DNA of 28,152 nt, taken from the NCBI GenBank assembly GCA_002344345.1, contig DDTL01000128.1:1-28152 (forward strand), read 5' to 3'. The translations under genes were made by a program, and so were the position numbers. The DNA comes from Saprospiraceae bacterium UBA2365 (lineage in GTDB: Bacteria > Bacteroidota > Bacteroidia > Chitinophagales > Saprospiraceae). This document shows, in pieces, positions 16,294-24,933 of this stretch (its first letter is position 1; each line of letters opens with the position of its first letter). Below the pieces are notes generated by a model, which saw only the letters and a list, made by a program, of their open reading frames with translations, was not told where the DNA came from and made no database searches.

Positions 16294-19200
16294 CTACTTT
16301 ATCATGATCATCCTTTTAGATGACTTGTTTTTTCCTGCTTCCAGAGTATACATATAAATACCTGGCGTAAGTTTATCTGATTCAATACTCAGATAAAACT
16401 CGTCATATCCTTTTGATTCCTGACTTCTTGAAAGCATCTTCTTACCATTCATATCAAAAATGTTAAGCGTTGCTGTAGATTGTTCAGGTACATAGTACTT
16501 AATCGTAGTCTCATGTGTAAATGGGTTCGGCATATTTTGGAACAAATGGAATTGTTCATCAGTGACCAAACCATTTCTGAATTCAATATCCAAACGATTT
16601 TCAATTAAATTACCATTGATCACCGGATAGATCTCAGCATCCGTTATCTGGGAATTCAAACTTAATGCATCGGACAAAACTCCGTTGTTGAGCGCCTTGA
16701 AAGCTATCGTAAATAAAACATCTCCTTCTTTCAGTTGGATACCGTTGCCATCATTCCAGGAAATCGTGATCAACCCCTCTTGTTTATTGTTGATATAATA
16801 ATTTTGTGCATCCATATGTATAAGACCGGAAATGATTTCATCCAGGCTCAGAATTTCTGCGTTGAATTTAATGGTCAATTGTAAACCGGCAGTCAGCAAA
16901 GCCCTGTCAGCTTCAAAAGTTGCATAAACAATCTGTTCTTTTGCAAATCCATCATTATTAACTACCAGGTTGATTTTTTCCAGACTTCTGTTAGACACCA
17001 TGTTTTCCTGAACCAATGGTGTATAGGATTGATTGATATCCCCGACTTTGATCCCTTTGAAATTATTCTGAACTGAATGATCAAAGAAATCCGTCAGGAA
17101 TATATGTTCAACAAAAGGGAAAGGATTGCCCTGATCAATAAACATTTCGTCAGTCGGTATAAACCTCCATGACTTATTTTTAGGCAAATGTTCAATTGCA
17201 CCGAGGATCAGTCTTCTCAGATCAAAAATATCCGCAGCAGAAATGGAACCGCTGTTATTGGCATCCGATGCAATCATTTTTTCCGGAGTGTCAAGTAGTT
17301 TGATTCCAAGTAAATGTTGCTGGATCAAAATGAGATCCAGCGTTGAAAGACCTGCTTTGGGATCTGAATCACTTTGAGGACTGATCTTATATATTCTACC
17401 CTCTTCCATTTGAGGATAAAAATATACACCGTGATCATCCGTAGTGGTATACTTGCTTTCAGTACTTCGATCCACTTCAAGTATTACTTCAACTGAAGGC
17501 AGTTTTTGGCCTTTATTATCAGTTATTTTACCTACTATGTCATATCTATCAGGTAAAGCATCCGGACAAACATTCTGATTGTCCTGAAGTATCAGATTAG
17601 CCGTACAGAAATCCTGATTCCCTGCAAGGTCCGTCACCCACATTTGAATTTCAATGGTATCGATCACTCCATTGGCAATATCTGAACAAGAGAATATCCT
17701 TGACACATTATTTACATTGGATGAATAGGAGAATTTCAGTTGATCTCCGGGTGTACAATTGTCAAAACTACCATTATCACATCCCGAACAAATATTGAAA
17801 CTCTTTGCATATATCTCGACCGTACCGGTAGATTGCATTGGAACGGTAACTAAGCCATCATAGCAGACCGGAGTCGGTGCTTTTCGGTCATACAATGTAA
17901 AATTGGAAGAACAGGAAGTTTCATTACCACATTCATCTGTCACAAACCAGGTGATTTTATGTGTACCGTAGGGGAAATTACCCGTAACTGAGTTTGATGA
18001 TCCGGTTTTATTCACAGAATTATCCTTGAAAAAATCAATTTCATATCTCCAGTCAAGATTTTCTGATGCGGTGCAATTGTCCGAAGCAGATGCACTGAGA
18101 GACAATGTTGCTGAACAATCAAGGTCATTGATCTGTCCTGTTGTCACCGGATTACAACCGGTAATGAATTTAGGAGGAGTAAGATCATTCACCATAATGA
18201 GCTGATGATGCTCCCAGTACCCTTTTTTGAATGGATCCTGTGTATCAAACTGGCACCAGTCAATCATTTTCCAGGTTCTGACTATTTTGTAACAATAATT
18301 GTCTACATACTGGAACACCAGATCAGAATACGTAAACTCAACCAATGCGCATTCATCATTGACGATCACTGGTCTTTGTTTGCCGGCAGGTAATGCATCC
18401 GGTAAAACATCAGCACCTATACACCCATTGACTGTATGATCTGAAGGCCATCTTACAAATGCTGTGGAATTAGCGTTGAAAGGAGTAAAATTAATTACCC
18501 GGATCGTTTGTGAACAAGTAGTAAAATTACCCTGCGGATCAGTAGCCTTAAAAGTCCGGACAATTGTACCCAAACCACAATCATTCAAATGGTATGTTGT
18601 TGACACAACACTGATACTTGTACTACAATTGTCTGTGGCTACTCCATCATAACCCCAGATATAATTAGGACCAACAGTCGGATTTCCCGGATCGTTTAAT
18701 TTAATTTGTTTAGCTGCTGCAGCACTATTGACCACAGTTCCAAAAACATCCAGATTGGAAAGGTCAAACTTACAGCTTACAGTAATATCAGGAGGACAAG
18801 TCATTGTTGGTACCCTGTGATCCTGAACTTCAACTGTTGACATACAACTATTGGTCAATCCTTCAGCATCTGTAACGAGCAATTCAACCATCGTTTGTTT
18901 GCCCACATCTGCACAACAGAATTCAACACCGTCTTTATAGGTATTTGCAGGAAATCCACAGGAATTTGAACCTCTTCTGGCTTTGAAAGTGACCGCGCCG
19001 CAATTGTCCCAGGATCCGTCATCAAAAGTTTCAGCCAAAGCATATCCTTTTCCAAACTCATCCAAAGACACCACAACTTCTCTGTCGCAAATAGCCTGTG
19101 GTTTCTGCAGATCAACTACTGTGATTTTAAAGTATATTTCAGTATGATTACCGCAAGCATCTGTGATGGTATATTTTACCCAGGTAGGGCCACCCGGCAA

Positions 19201-20961
19201 ATTCAATAAACTGTATGTACCATTAGGATTTTTTCTAACGCGGGCATCAGTGATGTAAGGTTCCGGGGCCGGCGGCTGATTTCCATTTTTATCAGCCAAC
19301 TGGTACCCTACTGTATAGGTCCAGCTATTGCAGTCTGTCACAACCGGAGAAGGCAATACCACATCACCACCACAATCATTTATTCCCGCTGAATATGTCT
19401 GGTCAGGAATGGCGACTACCGCTGGATCAATCCTGTCCATCACGACAATCACCTGATTGGTATCAAATATTTCTGAGTTACACCAATCCATCACTAACCA
19501 TTTTCTAAGTATTTTAAAACTGTTGGCACCACACAAAGGCAATTTGACATCCGTATATTCTATTTCGATGTTACCACAGTTTGGTCCGTAAGGACTTCCG
19601 GTATATGAGGGATCCGGATGCCCGTTAGGCAATTTAGCCCAGGGTCCACATGATTCCAGGATAGGATTATTGCCTGCTACCCCATCCCAACTCTTTGGAA
19701 ACTGTAACAGATTGATGCCTGTTCTCTGTAACTTCAGAATATCATTGCATGATTCACTACCGCAAGCGACATCATTCAACCACCATCTCCTGGTTATTAT
19801 TGACGCAAATTCGCTGGAACAAGGTTGTTGTTCCACGGTATCTTCATATTGCAGGGTAATGGGTGCACAATATCCTTCCGCTTCCACAAGATACTTCCTG
19901 TCGCCGATTTTCTGGGTGGAAATGGTATCTACCGGAAATCCTGTAAACTCTGGTTCTATGCGTTCAAAGCAACTCAGCGTATCTACCGACCCGATGAGTC
20001 CCGGTTCGCGTTTTTCGACCACCGTCATGTAAGACCAGCACATATTTCCACTGCATCTATGTTGAACGGTAACCACAAATGTTTGCCACAAGTGAGATGT
20101 ATTGATCGTATTTCCAGCCACAGGAACGCCGGAAGTGGTTTCAAAAAATATACTATATGAATCATTTTCATACTGATAGCCTTCCAAAAACATGTCTGCC
20201 ACCAATTGATCATTACAATCAGGACTCAAAGATATCTGCACAGAATCATTGCATGCCATTGCAAGCGTATCTTCAATGCCCACCAATCTCGATCTGGTAA
20301 CCGTGCAATTGAGATTATTGGATTGGGTCAGACTCAAAGCATGAGGTCCGGGGTTATTGAAAGACCAATCCACTGTCACAGAGTTATTGGTATTTACCGA
20401 TGCAAAACTTCCACCGGAAGCCAACGTCCATAAATAACTATTGCCGGCAACAAACGGAACTGAATAACTCTGGGTTTGATGCTCACAAACAGAAAAATCC
20501 CCGGTGATCGGAGAATTCGGATATGTGCAACTACCCGGCGCCAAAGTTATGGGCGGTAGAGTGATGACCCCGTTGGTAAAAGTAATGCTGAATCCAAGTC
20601 CATCGACATGGATCCCGTTGAAATAATAATTACCATCAACACTTTCTGTCATGGTTGCACCGCCAGGACCGGTTGTAAATGGCACCGGATTGGCAGGCGG
20701 GTTTGGACTCGTCATACTGTAAAGTCCATCAACGGCGGAGATATACCAGGTTTGCCCCGCAGGAGCACCGGTAACCACCAGATTTGTCACAAACTGCCCG
20801 TTTCCTGGAGTAGTTTGATTGCTCAAACAAAAACAATCCTGAAGAATACCCCCGGTTTGTGCCTGTGCAAAGCTGACAAAGCTGAATAATAAAATAATGG
20901 AAAGTAACGGTTTTGCTAAAAACCTCAAAAACCTGCATCGGATTTGTAATGGTTTTTTCAT
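16294..20961 (-). CDS. Giant secreted T9SS protein with HYR-like, dockerin-like and cohesin-like domains (1555 aa)
   Basis: The same plan as the 1408-residue protein, with a longer N-terminus. It has a signal peptide (1-35, ending FAQAQ), a unique Gly/Pro/Thr-rich region (36-150), Cys-rich HYR/Ig-like modules (150-1135), a carboxypeptidase-regulatory-like domain (1141-1195), a dockerin-like pair (1198-1255), a cohesin-like domain (about 1327-1440) and a T9SS sorting domain (1474-1555, NMPNPFTHE to KRMIMIK). Shared motifs include KILRKWLVMDWC (483-494), KIVRTWKMIDWC (892-903), TFDDGSWDNC (645-654) and GSFDNCTPGDQ (1064-1074). Here the second dockerin loop (DANNSGSISAAD) keeps the D-x-N-x-x-G-x-I-x-x-x-D spacing. 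Many Cys imply disulphides after export. Surface anchored or released, probably adhesive; function not shown. ATG 20961 is followed directly by a Lys/Arg-rich signal peptide. Confidence 0.9.
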   Translation of the reverse strand: MKKPLQIRCRFLRFLAKPLLSIILLFSFVSFAQAQTGGILQDCFCLSNQTTPGNGQFVTNLVVTGAPAGQTWYISAVDGLYSMTSPNPPANPVPFTTGPGGATMTESVDGNYYFNGIHVDGLGFSITFTNGVITLPPITLAPGSCTYPNSPITGDFSVCEHQTQSYSVPFVAGNSYLWTLASGGSFASVNTNNSVTVDWSFNNPGPHALSLTQSNNLNCTVTRSRLVGIEDTLAMACNDSVQISLSPDCNDQLVADMFLEGYQYENDSYSIFFETTSGVPVAGNTINTSHLWQTFVVTVQHRCSGNMCWSYMTVVEKREPGLIGSVDTLSCFERIEPEFTGFPVDTISTQKIGDRKYLVEAEGYCAPITLQYEDTVEQQPCSSEFASIITRRWWLNDVACGSESCNDILKLQRTGINLLQFPKSWDGVAGNNPILESCGPWAKLPNGHPDPSYTGSPYGPNCGNIEIEYTDVKLPLCGANSFKILRKWLVMDWCNSEIFDTNQVIVVMDRIDPAVVAIPDQTYSAGINDCGGDVVLPSPVVTDCNSWTYTVGYQLADKNGNQPPAPEPYITDARVRKNPNGTYSLLNLPGGPTWVKYTITDACGNHTEIYFKITVVDLQKPQAICDREVVVSLDEFGKGYALAETFDDGSWDNCGAVTFKARRGSNSCGFPANTYKDGVEFCCADVGKQTMVELLVTDAEGLTNSCMSTVEVQDHRVPTMTCPPDITVSCKFDLSNLDVFGTVVNSAAAAKQIKLNDPGNPTVGPNYIWGYDGVATDNCSTSISVVSTTYHLNDCGLGTIVRTFKATDPQGNFTTCSQTIRVINFTPFNANSTAFVRWPSDHTVNGCIGADVLPDALPAGKQRPVIVNDECALVEFTYSDLVFQYVDNYCYKIVRTWKMIDWCQFDTQDPFKKGYWEHHQLIMVNDLTPPKFITGCNPVTTGQINDLDCSATLSLSASASDNCTASENLDWRYEIDFFKDNSVNKTGSSNSVTGNFPYGTHKITWFVTDECGNETSCSSNFTLYDRKAPTPVCYDGLVTVPMQSTGTVEIYAKSFNICSGCDNGSFDNCTPGDQLKFSYSSNVNNVSRIFSCSDIANGVIDTIEIQMWVTDLAGNQDFCTANLILQDNQNVCPDALPDRYDIVGKITDNKGQKLPSVEVILEVDRSTESKYTTTDDHGVYFYPQMEEGRIYKISPQSDSDPKAGLSTLDLILIQQHLLGIKLLDTPEKMIASDANNSGSISAADIFDLRRLILGAIEHLPKNKSWRFIPTDEMFIDQGNPFPFVEHIFLTDFFDHSVQNNFKGIKVGDINQSYTPLVQENMVSNRSLEKINLVVNNDGFAKEQIVYATFEADRALLTAGLQLTIKFNAEILSLDEIISGLIHMDAQNYYINNKQEGLITISWNDGNGIQLKEGDVLFTIAFKALNNGVLSDALSLNSQITDAEIYPVINGNLIENRLDIEFRNGLVTDEQFHLFQNMPNPFTHETTIKYYVPEQSTATLNIFDMNGKKMLSRSQESKGYDEFYLSIESDKLTPGIYMYTLEAGKNKSSKRMIMIK

Positions 20962-21563
20962 CAGTTTTTAATTTTCAAATTCATTAAAAAATAGTCAGAT
21001 GAATGCAGTCGGGCACGATCAATGTCCTAATACACTCAAAGTCTGATCCAACATTGTTTGATGCCGGATAAGCACATAATTTCACCTTTGCCTTCAGACA
21101 AAGATTCATTTCCTCAGCTATTGAATTCCAAGAAGTGTTCCAAAAACCGTTTCATATTTTGATTAGTTTTAATGCATGATAATATTATGATTTCACATAA
21201 TTTATATTTGGTTGTATCATACCATTTTTATACGAAATAAAAATTTGGTTTTTTTTTAATATTTTTAGCGGGGTTGGATGATTAAAGTAGTTTTCACTTA
21301 ATATTCTTGCTTTTCATGATCAAACAGGATGCACCGTCAGGATGTTTTAGGGCAAAAATCTGCTTACGCAAACGTTCATGCTTGAATCTGCACCAAAAAA
21401 TCTTTGCTCCCTGCATCCTCACATAAGGACACTTATATTTTTTTGATTTTCAATCGTTTCCGCCTAAGTATCGGGGTAATAAACATTTAAAATTCTACAA
21501 ATTGGACTTTTCTGAGCAGATTCAGGCTTTTGCTTTAATACAATATCAGGGTGAACCGTAAAC
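20962..21563. other. 600-base intergenic region, no gene seen
   Basis: This contains the leader of the giant gene (AT-rich, with TGAATTTG at about 15 bases before its start as an imperfect -7 box) and the 3' flank of rsmD. An 8-base inverted pair AGGATGCA/TGCATCCT (21326 and 21412) spans 94 bases and is probably chance. No coding frame of note on either strand. Confidence 0.5.
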
Positions 21564-22133
21564 TTACAGACTGGAGATTGAATTCACTTCATCAAAGTAT
21601 TCAAAAAAGCTAAAGAAACTGGTACCGTATTTCCTTATTTGAAGGAAATATGGTAAATGACTGAAATCCTTTCTTTTATCGTGTTCAAAAATAAGCATGC
21701 CTCTATTCAAAATCAGACCTTTTTCAAAAATAATCCTGTAAATGGGCTCATAGTTCGAATAATCATAAGGAGGATCACAAAAAATAATATCGTATGATTC
21801 TTCATGTTTTTCCAGATACCGCAATGCATCATCCCTGAACAAGTTAAGTTCACCAGCAAGACCCATACTTTTGGCTTCACCTTTCAAAAATTGCACGCAG
21901 GCAGCATTTTTATCGACATAAACAACATGCTGACTTCCCCTGGAAACGAACTCCAGGCTTATACTTCCTGTTCCACCGAACAGATCAAGAACTTTAACTG
22001 AAGGTAAATTAAACCGGTTTTCCAGGATATTAAAAAGCGCTTCCCTTGAAAAATCCATCGTTGGCCTCGTATTCCATTTTGTAAGTGGCGGGTTCAATCT
22101 CCTGCCCTTAAATTTACCACTGATGATCCGCAT
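21564..22133 (-). CDS. rsmD: 16S rRNA (guanine(966)-N(2))-methyltransferase RsmD
   Basis: A 189-residue class I methyltransferase starting MRIISGKFKGRRL, the hallmark N-terminus of RsmD. RPTMDFSREALFNIL is the family's RPTTDRVREALFNIL segment, VLDLFGGTGSISLEF is the SAM-binding motif I, and CDPPYDY is the D-P-P-Y catalytic motif IV for exocyclic amino methylation. It methylates G966 in 16S rRNA during 30S maturation. ATG 22133 lies inside the end of the DUF3822 gene (20-base overlap), so the two are translationally coupled. The frame is open further upstream but that part only shadows the neighbour. Confidence 0.95.
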   Translation of the reverse strand: MRIISGKFKGRRLNPPLTKWNTRPTMDFSREALFNILENRFNLPSVKVLDLFGGTGSISLEFVSRGSQHVVYVDKNAACVQFLKGEAKSMGLAGELNLFRDDALRYLEKHEESYDIIFCDPPYDYSNYEPIYRIIFEKGLILNRGMLIFEHDKRKDFSHLPYFLQIRKYGTSFFSFFEYFDEVNSISSL

Positions 22134-22962
22134 GATACAAACATTCCAGACTAAAAAAATAAGATTTCTGTTTGCCCAGAAAAACATTTGAATATGAGGC
22201 CAGGGATTTATTGTCCAGCAACTCAAGGTTTCGGATATGTTTGCATAGCAATCCGGCCAACGGGCCATCATCTTTTACCATTCCGGTATAATAAACAACG
22301 GTCTCTCCGGGGTCCAATCCGTGATTTTTAAGATTCAGCAATGCATAATACAATACATCATCAGAAGATTGAAAACGATAATCATTGGATTGCAGGAATT
22401 GATCATCATCCATCAAAACCGTTTGAAGCGTTTGATCATAAATATGCAACATCAGAAATGGCCCTTTCATAGATTTTCCCCGCTTGATCAGCGTCGAATT
22501 AAAATGAGAAATTCTTGATTCAGTATAAATTGCGGCTAATTGTTGAACTAGTGTAGCAGGTTCCAGATAATAGAAAACGCTTTGCCACCGATCCATAGAC
22601 GATCCTGTTAAAATATATCTATTGTCATATCCTACAGCTGAAATTTCCCTGGAAATTTCAGAATCAGGCATTTCTTTTGCTAAAAAATCAGGTATAATGG
22701 TAAAAGAAGGTGATTGAACAGCAAATGAAGCCTCAATGATTTGTTTATTCATCAAGCTTTCCCGTTCCAAAATACTGACAAACAGGTCATCATTCAAATA
22801 GTAATTCCTGGGTAAGTTTGATATAAATTTTGCCTGTCTCAGTGTTCCATGAGGCAGTTCAAATAAGCCAAAATAAAAATTGTCCTCTCCTATAACAGAG
22901 GACAATTTATAAGACTTTTTATTTAAAAATAATTCAGAACTTTTATAATCAAACTGTATCAT
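22114..22962 (-). CDS. DUF3822 family protein
   Basis: A 282-residue soluble protein that I place in DUF3822 from its pattern and from its position directly before rsmD, a pairing I know from Bacteroidota. Recognisable stretches are VIGEDNFYFGLFELPHG near the N-terminus, PSFTIIPDFLA in the middle and DVLYYALLNLKNHGLDP toward the end. The layout of beta strands followed by helices could suggest an actin-like fold, which I have not verified. Function is unknown. It overlaps the upstream gene by 4 bases (ATGA) and rsmD by 20, so the three genes form one tightly coupled unit. Confidence 0.8.
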   Translation of the reverse strand: MIQFDYKSSELFLNKKSYKLSSVIGEDNFYFGLFELPHGTLRQAKFISNLPRNYYLNDDLFVSILERESLMNKQIIEASFAVQSPSFTIIPDFLAKEMPDSEISREISAVGYDNRYILTGSSMDRWQSVFYYLEPATLVQQLAAIYTESRISHFNSTLIKRGKSMKGPFLMLHIYDQTLQTVLMDDDQFLQSNDYRFQSSDDVLYYALLNLKNHGLDPGETVVYYTGMVKDDGPLAGLLCKHIRNLELLDNKSLASYSNVFLGKQKSYFFSLECLYHADHQW

Positions 22963-23534
22963 TCCCAGTTACCAGCCAGACTTGGTTTTGACAAGTCACC
23001 AAATTTAATCACATCCTTGGGGTTAAAACTTTTGTCGTACATCGAGTATCTCGCATCTCCAAACTGACCCATAAAATCCTTTTTAACAGTGCTTACCTCC
23101 AAAACCGGCACCATTGTTTTCTGGAACTCAATGTTCTCTGCAGTGATGCTAAATCTTTTACCACCACTATAAGGGATAAACGGCAAAGAATCCAGGACAA
23201 TTTTGAGGCTGTTAATAGAATCTATCGCATTGACATAGGTAGTATCTACAGAAAAAACACCATCAGTGGCATCTTTGTCACCAACCATTTTAAGAATAGG
23301 AATTCTTGCGGTTTGCAACACAGAGATCAGGGTTTCAAAATCTTTGGCGAAATCGCCTTTGATCAACCTATATATTTCCTGAGAAGACCGTACATCCATC
23401 AATCTCTGAATGACAGCATTTTCCCTTTTGGTTTTTTCAGCATTGAATTCGATCGGATCCTGTATACTTTTATAAAGCATAAATCCCAAGAACACAATGA
23501 TAAGTATCAAAAAAATATTAAATGCGATTTTCAT
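22959..23534 (-). CDS. Membrane-anchored protein of unknown function (rsmD operon)
   Basis: A 191-residue protein with one N-terminal hydrophobic segment (about 5-21, FNIFLILIIVFLGFMLY) and a periplasmic-type remainder. After the helix comes a stretch likely to form a coiled coil (EKTKRENAVIQRLMDVRSSQEIY, 34-56), then mixed alpha/beta sequence. I do not recognise the family. The short helix plus coiled coil is reminiscent of PilN- or pilin-like proteins, but only in outline. First gene of the three-gene unit ending in rsmD; its stop overlaps the DUF3822 start by 4 bases. Confidence 0.75.
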   Translation of the reverse strand: MKIAFNIFLILIIVFLGFMLYKSIQDPIEFNAEKTKRENAVIQRLMDVRSSQEIYRLIKGDFAKDFETLISVLQTARIPILKMVGDKDATDGVFSVDTTYVNAIDSINSLKIVLDSLPFIPYSGGKRFSITAENIEFQKTMVPVLEVSTVKKDFMGQFGDARYSMYDKSFNPKDVIKFGDLSKPSLAGNWE

Positions 23535-23800
23535 ATACTCTGATTTATATTAAAGTTTCTAATTAACTAATTAACCAAAATTCACCAATCCTTTTAACCC
23601 AAAGGAAAAAGCACTTTTATTCACAACGAAAGTACGAAGAGAAAATTGAATCAAAAATTATTTGGATAGAATTTTCTGCTGTTCGCTATATTTTTCACTT
23701 TATTTTAACCACTCCGGGATGATCAGATATGGCTTGTAAAAGCGTATTGTGTCAATCACTCTATAAACGACTGGATAGTTATAGATGATGCCGGAGGTAA

Positions 23801-23995
23801 TTATTTTGATGGCTTCAGCAGTTTTATCCCGATTAAAACGCTAAAATAAAGCAGGCTGATCAGCCAAAATACCAGTCCGATGTTCAAAACAATTCCGCCA
23901 GCGCTATAATTATTCAGTTTTAGTATGACTCCAGCCATCACCAAAATGCTACTGATGATGATCAGTAATATACCTAAAAGTACTTGTTTGTTCAT
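23801..23995 (-). CDS. Small two-helix inner-membrane protein (64 aa)
   Basis: From ATG 23995 this gives MNKQVLLG plus two hydrophobic helices (about 5-24 and 33-57) separated by the short polar turn KLNNYSAGG, ending in KLLKPSK. The frame continues upstream to 24058, but that part is Cys/Phe-rich and lacks family character. Function unknown. It lies alone between tmRNA and the rsmD unit, all on the same strand. Confidence 0.65.
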   Translation of the reverse strand: MNKQVLLGILLIIISSILVMAGVILKLNNYSAGGIVLNIGLVFWLISLLYFSVLIGIKLLKPSK

Positions 23996-24227
23996 AAGGC
24001 TAAATAATTTATAATGAAAAAAGGTACAAATAATTGGTGCGTTTGCCGGGATGGACATTTAGTCGGTGTTCTCTTAGTCATGGATGAATATCTGGTTATA
24101 TGTTCCTGATGAATTCAACAGTTTTAAACTAATTAGGCACTCAAATCCAATTTCAAAACGACTAAATCATCCAACAACTAAAAAAATCAAACCGCCTGAT
24201 AAAAAAAAGCGAAAAGGTAACTAAAAA

Positions 24228-24602
24228 GTGGAGCTGCCGGGTTTCGAACCCGGGTCCAGACAAAGCACCAAAAAGCTTTCTACATGCTTATTTTCAGATT
24301 ATATTGTCGGGATCAGGATTGGTTCTGAAACAAACCGTCCATCTCCTTAGCTTCTGTTGTCTCGGAAAATTGGCGAAGCGATCGCTTTTCCCAGTCTGAG
24401 GTTTTATGATGCGCGTTACACTGTGTATCAGACATCAAGCGTAAGGCACAAAGGCTTACTAACTCCTTGAATTAGGCAGCCATGGCATATCTATTGTTGC
24501 CATCTATATTTAGGTTGACGATCATTTATTAACGGAGTGAATCATCATTGCTCCGGCATGCTTACTGATCGATTTTCTTTCCTGTCAATACCAGTCAGCC
24601 CC
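24228..24602 (-). ncRNA. ssrA: Transfer-messenger RNA (tmRNA)
   Basis: About 375 nt on the minus strand. The 5' end GGGGCTGACTGG and the 3' end CAGCTCC plus discriminator A (24228) form the tRNA-like acceptor stem. The T arm CCGGGTTCGAAACCCGG and the conserved ATGTAGAAAGC stretch are present. CCA is not encoded. The mRNA-like part carries an open frame ending TAA at 24472-24474. Read back from the stop it gives NLNIDGNNRYAMAA (24516-24475), preceded by GTC. The AMAA ending is the usual degradation signal recognised by Clp proteases. tmRNA with SmpB frees stalled ribosomes and tags the incomplete protein. The 3' end is followed by TTTTTA. Confidence 0.93.
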
Positions 24603-24608
24603 ATAATT

Positions 24609-24639
24609 CAAACAACTTTTTTGAAAGACAATAGTACAA
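24609..24639 (-). promoter_or_regulatory. Promoter of ssrA
   Basis: On the minus strand TTG (24637-24639), 20 bases, then GTTGTTTG (24609-24616), with the TTTG half of the -7 box exact. The predicted start falls 6-7 bases downstream, precisely at the mature tmRNA 5' end (24602). Confidence 0.5.
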
Positions 24640-24933
24640 CAATTATTTGGTTTATTAAGTTCCAATAGCTATTTATAACAATTTATTGGCGAATTTGAAG
24701 GTTCGAAAGTGGGAAAGTAGAATGTATTTTAATTAGAAGGTTCCAGTCATTTCTAAAAATCTTTGCCCAATAGATCCCCAATGACGTTTTCAGTCAGTGG
24801 AGATTTAGGGGGCAAAGACTTTCCGGAGAAGACTCAAATTTTCAAATCCTCAATTCTTCAATCATAATGACCATTTGTATCATCCCAAACTTTTTATGGT
24901 ATCATCTTTATACAAAACTGACCTAAAAATCAT
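24640..24933. other. Intergenic region between ssrA and the LolA-like gene
   Basis: Nearly 300 bases without a convincing coding frame. Apart from the ssrA promoter to its left it holds one large imperfect hairpin (24760-24818), described separately. Confidence 0.5.
24754..24818 (-). terminator. Large imperfect hairpin with T tail, probable terminator or intergenic repeat
   Basis: TCTTTGCCC (24760-24768) pairs with GGGCAAAGA (24810-24818), and inside them ATCCCCAATGAC pairs with GTCAGTGGAGAT at 10 of 12 positions. On the minus strand a five-T run follows (24754-24758), so it could end the transcript of the LolA-like gene about 115 bases after its stop. The style resembles dispersed palindromic intergenic repeats. 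Confidence 0.5.

Noticed and set aside
22134..22271. Upstream extension of the RsmD frame
   Set aside because: It only shadows the DUF3822 gene; the family N-terminus MRIISG fixes the start at 22133.
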